DNA of 64,000 nucleotides from Craspedostauros australis (Eukaryota; Bacillariophyta; Bacillariophyceae; Mastogloiales; Achnanthaceae): NCBI GenBank assembly GCA_026770025.1, contig JAMXDE010000058.1, positions 186,001-250,000 of the forward strand, given 5' to 3'. A model generated the notes under the pieces. That model saw nothing but the letters and a program-made list of their open reading frames with translations. It searched no databases and was not told the origin of the DNA. This document shows, piece after piece, positions 24,788 through 34,044 of this stretch. Numbering within the stretch: position 1 is the first letter of the stretch; each line of letters starts with the position of its first letter. A program made the translations under genes and the position numbers.

Positions 24788-27700
24788 ATGACACAGCAAC
24801 CTCGACGCAAGAGCATCGGCCTCCTGTCATCTCTGGCGAGATTCAAGAGCAAGTCTCACATTTTGCATGATGATGATGATGACAGCGACAGCATCGGCGA
24901 TCAGGACTTTCACAATGATGGCAATGATGCCCGTGGCCGCAGTCCTCAGCAACCGCAGCAGCAACAGCAGCAACACAAGCTCCACTTCTCATCTCCCTCC
25001 GAAACCAACAACTCGCCATCCAGATCCAAGAGGAGCGCATCACCTATGAGATCGGGAACGTTAGGTTTCGGCAAGTACCGCCCCTCCGTCCAACGCGAGA
25101 TAAAGAAGGAGAAGAAGCAGAGTCAGGGACGCAAGGACATGCTGTCTGCCTCGCTGGCCAGGCTGGGCGTGGGGGTCAGCTCCCGCAAGCTCATGGACGC
25201 TGGCAAGGTGGACGATGCTGCATCATCTCCGACGCCTGCCCAGGCCTCGCCCAGCCACTCCATGAGGCGGCGCATCCGCAATCCATTCAAGAGCACCAAG
25301 GGTGCCAAAGCCACCAAGGCCGCGAAGCAGAAAGACAAACAGGCTCCCGCTGGTTACGATGAGATGATGGTCTCCGATCATTCGCTGGACGAGAGCAGCC
25401 AGGGCAGCTTCACCAACACCAATTCCAACTACGATGCCGACATGAACACGAGCGGATCGGGATATGGCGATGGAGACCTCACCAATTCCGGTCATGACTG
25501 CACCAACTCCTCCTCCGCCCACCAGCGCAACATTTGGGATGACATAGGAGATGGTCAGAACTTTGGTATTTCGCCATCTCGGAATGGTGGGCATCCATCG
25601 CAGGCGCAATCACAACCGTACAACCCGCAGAATGATGAAATTCCACAATTCAACCCAGCTGCGGTACGCCCGCCTTCGTTGACCAATGTTAACCATGGCA
25701 GCAATGCCAACAGCGCAATCAACGTCAACAACGTCAACAACCCACCACCGACCACTTCTCCTCGGCGGACGCAATCCAAGCAACCAATTGTGCCGCCTCC
25801 ACCGCCACCACCGGATGACTCCGAGGACCATGAAATTCCGCTGCATTCACCAAGGCGCGGCAACGAAGGCGGCAACCCAAAAAGACCGGGAACGAGCCGA
25901 CGTCGGCAATCCAATGAATCCGAGGCAGGTTCCACCTCGTCATCATCGTCGCTGCGCAGGCAACGCTCCGTCAGGCGGATGCCATCGTCCAAGCCAAAGA
26001 GCCGCAGGCAGATATCGGCCACCGATTCTTCCAGAAGCAGCAGAAGCAGACGCAATACCTCCGTCTCCCCACCTCCCGACGGCGCAGCCGCGTCGCCAGC
26101 ATCCGTGTCTTCCAAATCGAGGCGCGTTCGCGTCAGCAGGTCTGCGCAAAAGACGGCGTCCCGCTCCAGCGACGATGACAACTCCTACCGAAAAATGCGC
26201 AGAAACATCTCGGCCAATTCGCAACTCTCCCAGTTATCGCAACAATCGAACCGCAGCACCTCCAAGTCGCCATCCTCCTACCGAACGCACCGTAAAACGC
26301 CAGGCAGGTCCATCTCCGCCACCTCCACAGCCACCACATCGTCGGCGGCCAGTTCGGTCGATGGTGCTGCGGATCCCAACGCGGCTGGTCAGTCATCGAG
26401 GAGGAATACCTCGTCGCGTCCACGCCGGCGTTCTTCGGTGCAAAGCGCAATGTCCGCCAAGACGGCACCGTCCGTCCCCACCAGCAAAGCGAAGGACAAG
26501 AAGTCCACGTCTCGTTACGCAAATCGCAGATCCTCCCTCTCCTCCATGCCAACATCGCAGCGACGCAATTCAAACGCCAGCACCGGCAGCGGCATGGACG
26601 ATCCCATCCTGGAGGGCAAGTTCCTCCTCCACGTCCTTCACACCTATCCCAAAGAGCAGTGCACCACCTTCGTGGAGCATTCCGAAACGGCGTGGCAGTA
26701 CTGCCTCCAGCAGCTCAAGTACCATGACTACTACAGCGCCATGAAACCGAGCAAGCTGGCGGAGCTGCAGTACATCCTGGAAGAAAAGGTGGCGTTGCAT
26801 CTGGACTCCATCCAGCTGTCCGAGCAGGATATGGCAACGTCGGCGAAGGGACGGCAGCACAGGCAACGCAGCCGAGCATCCGGCAAGAACGTGAAATCGT
26901 TATCTTCCTTCATGGACGATCAGAGCAAGGCGAAAGCACATGACAACGCTTACGATGATGCAAACGGAAACTTGAAGACGCCACCATCGCCGACACCCAC
27001 CATGAACTCCAACGCCAACAACAGCATCACGTTGCAAGCAGCAACGACCAATCAGGGACGAGCTGGCGGCGCAACGAACAACAACAGCTACTCCAATCCA
27101 TGGCAGAATTCCAACCGATCCTTCAATTCCTCCTACAATACCTACAACACCACGCACACCATACAGCCCACGCACAACAATTCACGTATTCCGCCGACCA
27201 GCACCGGCGGCGCCAAACAACAGCAGCAGCAACAGCAACAACAACAACAACAGCAAGGTTTGATGAACACCTCTTCCAGCACCCCGTACGTACCCACGGG
27301 ATACATGAACACGTCTGACGCGCTGTCCAACATGAACGCCGTTACCGAACCAGGCATCAACCTCAGTTTCACGCAGGGTTCCTCCAAGTTGCTGAACCCG
27401 CCATCCCAACGTGCCTTCGATGCCAATCCGCAGGATGAGGATGCCCGGGGATCGTCCAAGCGGCGCAAGCAAAAGAACAAGCGCGGCGACAATTACCAGG
27501 CGTTCCTCAAGAATGCGGCGCAAGACGGTGACAGCCAAAACAGCGACGAGGATGGCGAAGACGAAGAGGAGGAGCAGCTGATCCAGGTCACCAAGCTGAA
27601 TGTTCTGGACCCAGCAGGCAACCTGGGCACCTACAACGGCACGCTCGATGTCAAGACCGGCAAGCCAACCGGCAACGGACGCATCGAGTACTCCGGCGCG

Positions 27701-28159
27701 GGCTGGTACGAAGGTGAATGGTGGGACGGTGCGTGGAACGGCCAAGGACGGCATTGCAAGAGCAACGGCGATCTGTACGAGGGAACGTTCCTGGATCACA
27801 TCAAGCATGGATTGGGCCGCTACGAGTACGCTGACGGGACACGGGTGTTCACGGGGCGTTACGTTCAAGGCCAGCGCGTCGAGGGCACCATGCAGTACCA
27901 GGATGGCAGCAAGTACCAGGGACAGTGGTACAACGGAAAACGCCACGGTCGGGGCACGTATCAATTCAGCGACGGGTCCATCTACAAAGGCGAATTCGTC
28001 AAGGACCGCATCCATGGCGCGGGACAGCTGGTGTGGCCGGACGGGGGGCGTTATGTCGGAGAATGGAGCCTGGGCAAGCGGCATGGAACTGGACGAGAAT
28101 TCTTGGCGGATGGGACATTGCGCCGTGAAGGGACATGGAGAGATGGGTCGCCGATCTAA
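24788..28159 (+). CDS. MORN-repeat protein 3, intronless
   Basis: The protein is about 1123 residues from the first in-frame ATG (MTQQPRRKSIGLL). The N-terminal 600 residues are basic, Ser/Arg/Asn-rich and probably disordered, with an Asp run near residue 30 and a proline run near 340. A more ordered, unassigned segment lies at about 605-690 (LEGKFLLHVLHTYPKEQ to EEKVALHLDSIQL). A polyglutamine tract of about 14 residues follows near 815. The last 190 residues hold about seven MORN repeats (YNGTL, YEGEW, YEGTF, YQGQW, YKGEF, YVGEW). Unlike MORN-1 and MORN-2 it has no Cys/His N-terminal motif and no intron. A scaffold at a membrane or cytoskeleton is likely from the family, but no partner can be inferred. 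Confidence 0.9.
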   Translation: MTQQPRRKSIGLLSSLARFKSKSHILHDDDDDSDSIGDQDFHNDGNDARGRSPQQPQQQQQQHKLHFSSPSETNNSPSRSKRSASPMRSGTLGFGKYRPSVQREIKKEKKQSQGRKDMLSASLARLGVGVSSRKLMDAGKVDDAASSPTPAQASPSHSMRRRIRNPFKSTKGAKATKAAKQKDKQAPAGYDEMMVSDHSLDESSQGSFTNTNSNYDADMNTSGSGYGDGDLTNSGHDCTNSSSAHQRNIWDDIGDGQNFGISPSRNGGHPSQAQSQPYNPQNDEIPQFNPAAVRPPSLTNVNHGSNANSAINVNNVNNPPPTTSPRRTQSKQPIVPPPPPPPDDSEDHEIPLHSPRRGNEGGNPKRPGTSRRRQSNESEAGSTSSSSSLRRQRSVRRMPSSKPKSRRQISATDSSRSSRSRRNTSVSPPPDGAAASPASVSSKSRRVRVSRSAQKTASRSSDDDNSYRKMRRNISANSQLSQLSQQSNRSTSKSPSSYRTHRKTPGRSISATSTATTSSAASSVDGAADPNAAGQSSRRNTSSRPRRRSSVQSAMSAKTAPSVPTSKAKDKKSTSRYANRRSSLSSMPTSQRRNSNASTGSGMDDPILEGKFLLHVLHTYPKEQCTTFVEHSETAWQYCLQQLKYHDYYSAMKPSKLAELQYILEEKVALHLDSIQLSEQDMATSAKGRQHRQRSRASGKNVKSLSSFMDDQSKAKAHDNAYDDANGNLKTPPSPTPTMNSNANNSITLQAATTNQGRAGGATNNNSYSNPWQNSNRSFNSSYNTYNTTHTIQPTHNNSRIPPTSTGGAKQQQQQQQQQQQQQGLMNTSSSTPYVPTGYMNTSDALSNMNAVTEPGINLSFTQGSSKLLNPPSQRAFDANPQDEDARGSSKRRKQKNKRGDNYQAFLKNAAQDGDSQNSDEDGEDEEEEQLIQVTKLNVLDPAGNLGTYNGTLDVKTGKPTGNGRIEYSGAGWYEGEWWDGAWNGQGRHCKSNGDLYEGTFLDHIKHGLGRYEYADGTRVFTGRYVQGQRVEGTMQYQDGSKYQGQWYNGKRHGRGTYQFSDGSIYKGEFVKDRIHGAGQLVWPDGGRYVGEWSLGKRHGTGREFLADGTLRREGTWRDGSPI
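27218..27254 (+). repeat. CAG/CAA polyglutamine tract in MORN-3
   Basis: Mixed CAG and CAA codons encode an uninterrupted glutamine run between a Gly/Ala/Lys segment and GLMNTSSS. The codon mixing suggests moderate stability. Confidence 0.85.
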
Positions 28160-29986
28160 AGAGAGACAGCACATCGTGCAGCGGAGAGACAAGCATGAAA
28201 CAACCAAACAATCGATGCTACGTCATGCCATGCCCTCATGCGCATGTACTTATGCAAGTGTATGTTCATGTACGAGAATGGATACTCTGTCTCATGTCAA
28301 CGCTGAAATGCAATGGAGTACAACAATACTCTACTGACTCTAAATTAATGGGAAGATCTGATTTGCTGATGCAACTCTCTCTCTCTCTAGAGTATGATGT
28401 CATGGGGGAGAGTGTGGCAAGCTGGTGTCAGGGTGTGGCCTGTTCTGCGCACTCACTCATTTCCAAAGATGTTTCGCACTTCTATGCTTGCAACTGGAGT
28501 CTACTGATCTGTCTGATTCACTACAAAACGGGATTGAAATCGATGGTTGATCAACACGATCGTTGATGTTGTTTGTGAAACATGGAATACGCGGTGAATT
28601 ATCCATATTATGTAGTACACACCGACACATGATTTTATTTTTATTTACAATATTCCCCGCAACTTATGTTCTGTTTGCGGAAGATCATTTCAGTCCCGGT
28701 AGAATGCCAATCAACGATTCAGAACGTCCACGATCACAAATCGTTGACAACCGAACCCAACAACAAAAACCACGAACCATCGTGGAGATGCGACACAAAC
28801 ACACGAATAGGCCGTTCGACACCACTATCCGCATCAGTGACAACGAGAAGGAACGGGAGAATCTCACACAGATGCGATGTGCGAGGTCTCCTCCTTTCTC
28901 TTCGTGGTGAGCTGTCCGGAAGCATTCACAGGACGGTTCGCATTCTACTCCAAGGTGTCGTTGCTGGTTGCTTGTGCGCTTGATGTGTGCCTTCGTCATC
29001 GATCAACGTCGTTGATTGCCGTCAAGAACGCAGCAACAGCGACAACAGTAACAACAAGGGAGAAGTGACGATGGGAGCAATCGCGGGACAACGAACAAGG
29101 GAGGGAGGACCAATTCCCGCGGAACAGCATCGCTGCGTTCCTTTCGGAACAGCAAAGAGGCAGAGCCTCCCGAAAGCTGAACAGTCCCAACACGCCAACG
29201 AACAAGACTGCTTGGAGAACTACAAAGCGCAGGCAACTGGTTTACTGTCACCATCTTCATCATCAGCCTCGTCATCGCCATCACCGCCACCATACTATCA
29301 TCCTTCCATTCAATAGTGCGCACGTTCTACGCCAACGCGCATCACACTCGTACGCAGATCCTCCACCATCCGCAGATCTTTTGATATCATGAGCGCCTCA
29401 GTTCCCACCATCGCAGATGCGAGCGTGGCGCAAGGAGCCATCCCTCATCATCGTCACCACAATGCAGGCGTGCCCCTACAACTGCGTGAGTTCACTGCAT
29501 AGAGTTATTGGCTTTCTGAGTGTGCATTGCACTGAGGTTGCGGCGTTGATGCTCCCGTCGCTCTCCATCAGGGTAGATGTGAACGAATTCGAGGAAGCTG
29601 TCGAGAAGAAGGTATCTTCGTTCATCGTTGCTGTCATTTGGAATGATATCGGAGCTGTCAGCAACAACGGGAGACATCGATCTGGTCTGGTTGTTCTTCT
29701 CTCCTCGTACGGATGATACAAGAAATGGCGTGTTGCCTTCAACGACTCTTAAAGCGTCACACCTCCACGAGTTGCCTGCCATTCTCACCTCGCTCAGATG
29801 CATTCTAATCTCCGTTCAATCCGCCACGACTGCCACCCTCCGCGCACCTTTGGCATCTCATCATCTTCCACGCAACACGTAACACTCGACTCCCGACTCC
29901 CGATACACCACGTCTCACTCATTTGGCTACCAGCACCATCGCCATCACCCACAAACACCACAGCCACAACTCTTGCACCTGCGCAA
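28160..29986. other. intergenic region between MORN-3 and the histone-like gene
   Basis: A 1.8 kb stretch with only short overlapping frames. A TC-rich CTCTCTCTCTCTAG tract lies near 28376-28390. I see no RNA gene, repeat family or coding domain. Confidence 0.4.
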
Positions 29987-30472
29987 ATGAGTACCACCGT
30001 CGTCCACACTCCCACGAAGCCTCACGTGGCATCCCCGACATCGCACACCACCATGCTGTATCAAAGAGCAATACTGAAGGCGATTGAAGAGTTGAACGAC
30101 TGGCAGTCGCGTTCGTCTGTGGACGCCATCCGGAGGCACGTCGAGGCGCAGTTCATGCACGATTTCCACGACATCGTCTTCCTCAAGACCATAAAGAACA
30201 TGATGCACAACGGGGACCTCCACATGGATGCGCAGTTGTGCGAGGCTTCCGACCAATGGAAGCGGAAGCGTGCGCAGGCGTTGGTCACGAAGGCCACGCA
30301 ACAAGCACCCTCGCGTCTGCATGGCCACAACACTCGACCCGATTCGCTCCACCCACGACAACATCTCCAGCCTGCAATGCAACAGCACGAACCAAAGGAT
30401 TCCCCGAAGCGCAGGGCGGAGCACGCCAAAATCAAGATCATACCCAAGCGCATCTACGACAAGCAATTGTGA
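29987..30472 (+). CDS. linker-histone-like (H15 winged-helix) small basic protein
   Basis: From the ATG at 29987 the protein is 161 residues. Residues about 23-80 (MLYQRAILKAIEELNDW, SSVDAIRRHVEAQF, FLKTIKNMMHNGDLHM) fit the helix-turn-helix-strand order of the H1/H5 globular domain: Y-x2-(A/M)-I-x2-AI, then S-S-x2-AI, then the L-K-x-(V/I)-L/K step. The C-terminal half is basic and rich in Lys, Arg, His and Gln, ending KIKIIPKRIYDKQL, which suits DNA contact although it is less Lys/Ala/Pro-rich than a standard H1 tail. The frame is open for 63 codons upstream, but those residues are His/Thr/Pro-rich and look like leader. Likely a chromatin protein; another winged-helix DNA binder is the alternative. 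Confidence 0.5.
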   Translation: MSTTVVHTPTKPHVASPTSHTTMLYQRAILKAIEELNDWQSRSSVDAIRRHVEAQFMHDFHDIVFLKTIKNMMHNGDLHMDAQLCEASDQWKRKRAQALVTKATQQAPSRLHGHNTRPDSLHPRQHLQPAMQQHEPKDSPKRRAEHAKIKIIPKRIYDKQL

Positions 30473-32293
30473 GTGAACATGTTGGCACGTGTTATTGCTG
30501 TGGATGAGCCCGACTCATGTGCACGTATCCAAAGCACTCACATCCAATGCTTCTCTTGCCACTACTCTACCGCTTTGCAATACTCAAACTCTCTCTGCCA
30601 ATCGCACTATTCAAACATTCCAATGCTCCACTGGCAGCATTCGCAACCCAATGGATACGCACTGATTGCTCATGCGACATGAGTGCATCCAGCACTGGAT
30701 TCCTCGTGGGGGTACATTACCTACTGTGCCAACTAATGCTCTACCCGTAGTGTTTGTCTCCTCCGGGATGACGATCGGACGAACGTGGGAAAACGCTACA
30801 TGTTCGGTGCTTGCGAAGAGCGGAAGAAGTCTCGCAGCATCGTCCTGGGAACCCGCAGATCTTTGGCAATTCCGGATTGGGGTGACAGTCAGATCCCGCA
30901 TGCGCTGCTCGCTCCTGATGCCTGCTGATCCCAAGACAAAAGGGATGCGCCCACAAAAGCTCTCTTGAGCATGACCATGGGCATCATAGAAATTAGACTG
31001 CACAATACATTATACATAGTCGTACAATACTCCATCATACCTGCAATCTGCAGTTGCCATACTTCATGTAATGTATTGCCGTGCTATGAAGATCAATGCA
31101 CTCCTGTTCATATTCGAAGTGCCCCGTATCACGCGAGTCCACGCTAGTCCGACTTGCTATATCTTCGCCCGCATCAACTGAGCAAGAGAGGGAGACAGCA
31201 TGCCGCCGACACGCGAGAGCTTCCATCGATTTCCATTTGTCCGGACATGTCATGATGAGAGACCCAGCCTTGATGATGCAGAGCTGTGTGCATAGCCTTG
31301 CCTCTTCCATCCATCCACACACACGCCGCAGCTGCGAGTTTCATTCGAAAGGATTTCAATCTGAGCATCGCAACGCAGAAGCCTCCGTTCTGCAAACCCT
31401 GGGAGTTGTGGAGAAGTTGAGAGAGGAAGATGACTGAACGAACGATTTTAGCTGTTGAGACTTGTAAAACAGAGGATGAGTGTGCATTCGGAACGGGCAG
31501 TAGTAGTGGAGAGCAGCCCAAGCCGAGACGCTGTCCAATTTCACCATGCGTTATTGTATTCGTAACAGCAGCACGAGGAGGCTGAATGCCGCACTGCCTC
31601 AAATATCGGGCAATGTCACGGTCTAGCTTGGAAATGTAGCATGATTCTGAATCACAGCCAAATTTCACGATAGCGATCAAACAGAACGAGAAAGGGTGAC
31701 ACCGAAAATGTGACGCTCCGGATTCGGAGTGGCAGCAAATTCGATGCCTGCCGGCGCGCAATTGCCATCTCACGTTCAACGCAGCGAGCACCGTGTCGGC
31801 TTTCTTGGCGAGTGTGTATTGTGTCTTCCACACGCAATTAAGAAGGAAATGTGTATTGAATCTTGTATACAAATTATGTTGGCGATCGTGCGCAACAAAA
31901 TTAATTACGAAATGTGTGAGACGTTCCGCGGACAAGGAAGTACAATGAACGTCTAAGTAATCAGGTTGCGTCCATTTCAACGGACCAATGCGGTCGCTGA
32001 ATCGTTTTGGCTGCTCCGGATCCACGCCAACGGTTCGAAAATTAGAGACCGCGAACTTCGTTGATCCCAAAGTACGCAGAAGATCCATCAAATGCGCAAG
32101 TTCTTCACGAAACATACTGCTCCCCCATTCTGTTCCACGGGTATTCTACCAGCGCTCTACTCGACTCCACTGCGCATCGTGGCTACCGATGCCCTACTTC
32201 ACGATAGATTGCTCTGCTGCAACCTCTCCGTTCTCACAAATCCAGCAAGCGATCCTCAGCACAGCCAGCAGACAAACAAAGCAATTCTAAATC
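30473..32293. other. intergenic region with an uncertain 313-codon minus-strand frame
   Basis: This 1.8 kb stretch contains one ATG-started minus-strand frame (32115-31174, 313 codons) that lies head-to-head with the next gene. Its product is rich in Cys, His and Leu, has no recognised motif, signal peptide or TM, and its codon use is unlike the neighbouring genes, so I do not call it a gene. The final 60 bases are likely the leader of the secreted-protein gene. Confidence 0.4.
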
Positions 32294-33403
32294 ATGAAGT
32301 TCGCCCTCCTCACCGCCTCCCTCCTTTCCGTGGCTTCGGCCATGACCATCAAGGGTAAGAACGCCGCCAAGATCATGAGCTCTGCCCGTCGCCTCGACCA
32401 GAACAACCAGCAGGACGAGCCAGACTACGGCGACTACGGCTACCTCGTGAACTACTCCCTCAAGCTCGTGGGCTGCAAGGCCGGAGAGACCGTCGTGAAC
32501 CCGCAGGACGGCGAGTACGAGTACAACGCCGCCATCGTCCGCATCTGCCCAGCCGACTCCTGCGATGAGGGCTGCAGCGAGGGGTACGGAGACATGGTCG
32601 TCGGCCTCAACACCTACGTCCAGGCCTTCTTCGAGGACCAGCGCGACAACATGAACTGGGACGACGCCGTCAACCCAGACGAGTACACCGAGTGCCGCGA
32701 GTACGAGGTCGAGCAGGAGGACGACGGCAACAACAACAACAACAACGGCAACCAGGCCGTGTACTACGTCGGGCCAACCTGCGGAGACGACGGCATCAGC
32801 ATCGTCACCGACCTCTTCACCAACGAGATCTGCACCGTCAAGTCCGAGACCACCTTCGCCGAGATCTCCAACGGATGGTCCCTTCCATTCTCCGAGGAGA
32901 GCATGGTCACCGACCAGTGCCAGACCTGCCTCATGTACAACGACAACTACGAGCTCGAGATGCGCGAGATGTGCGAGGAGACCTACATGGCCGCCGGATA
33001 CAAGTGCGAGGAGAACATGGAGTATGTCAGCCAGTACGGACCAAACGTCGGAGGCTGCGAGCAGATCACTGCCCTTCTGCCACAGGCCAGCACCGGTGGA
33101 TCCAGCGGAGCCATCTTCGGATGGATCATCTTTGCCTTCATCATCGTTGGCACCGTCGGATACGTCATGGTAAGTACAGATACACGCATGCGAAAGATTG
33201 CCCTGTCTGATTGAGCAGGCTTGGGACAAATGTTCTGACGATGTCATTCATGCATTCACCCACTCACACCCGCTTTCCTTCCATTCATTCATCCCCTCAA
33301 CTCACTTTTGTGATCAACTCACACTCCTTCCTCTCTTCCACAAACACAACAGTGGTGGCGCAACAAGAAGGCCGCCACCACCTCTGATGGCATCATGAGC
33401 TAA
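32294..33403 (+). CDS. secreted cysteine-rich type I membrane protein, silicanin-like layout (2 exons)
   Basis: Exons are 32294-33169 and 33353-33403; the 183-nt intron has GTAAGT/ACAG ends in phase 0, giving 308 residues. Order of parts: signal peptide MKFALLTASLLSVASA (1-16), a short basic pro-segment ending SSARRL (an RXL-type processing site of the kind cut in diatom wall proteins), a short Asn/Gln stretch (DQNNQQ), a lumenal domain with 12 cysteines, a TM segment (SGAIFGWIIFAFIIVGTVGYV, about 270-290) and a 16-residue basic tail (WWRNKKAATTSDGIMS). Codon use is extreme, almost all C-ending (CGC, ATC, AAC, GTC), which points to very high expression. The order signal peptide, RXL, N/Q, Cys-rich, TM, short tail resembles silicanins of the silica deposition vesicle membrane, but I cannot confirm homology. 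Confidence 0.85.
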
Positions 33404-34044
33404 ACTCTTCAATGGAATACTAGCATACCATACATTGCCTCATGACAAACGCAAGGCATTGACTTCCCTTGGCGTGCGGTACTAGCATACGCTGGGTCTT
33501 TTGCACCACTCCGCAGCAGCGGCAGCAACATCAGTCCATGGCTTAATCGATTGCCATTTTGGGCAAACGATCCATGGACGCAGCTTCGGTTGCGACTGTG
33601 TGGGATCCAGCAGAAGCAGAGCACGTCGTCCATGAATACACACACACACACTACCTCAATGATAACCAAAACTGTTTAATAATCGTAAACTACTCTGCAA
33701 TTCTTTGATCACCTCCTTCGCAGTGCGACAACACTCGCTCATGCTTTGTGTTTGTGTTCGTAACCACTGAGTTTGCATAGTTTTCTGACAATCTTTAAAG
33801 AGATCTGTCAATAGCATCTGCATCATCCTCTGATACAACATTGCCGTCATGAGGCAAACAGCAACAACACACACTTGAGAGGATGTGCACAGTCAAGCCG
33901 TAAGAGCGGACTGCAGTGTCCATTGGTATGCAAAAGACTGGTTGATCTAATAAAATGTACTCATCTTTTCTCTCTCTATCTATCTAGAGAGAGTAATAAT
34001 CGTATGAACAACAGCAAGGACTTCGGAGACTACCACGTTGCAAA
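33404..34044. other. convergent intergenic region, 3' of the secreted-protein gene and of ALDH
   Basis: About 640 bases separate two convergent stop codons. A short CACACACACA tract lies near 33640-33652 and a CTCTCTATCTATCTAGAGAGAG inverted stretch near 33967-33992. No gene is supported. Confidence 0.45.
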
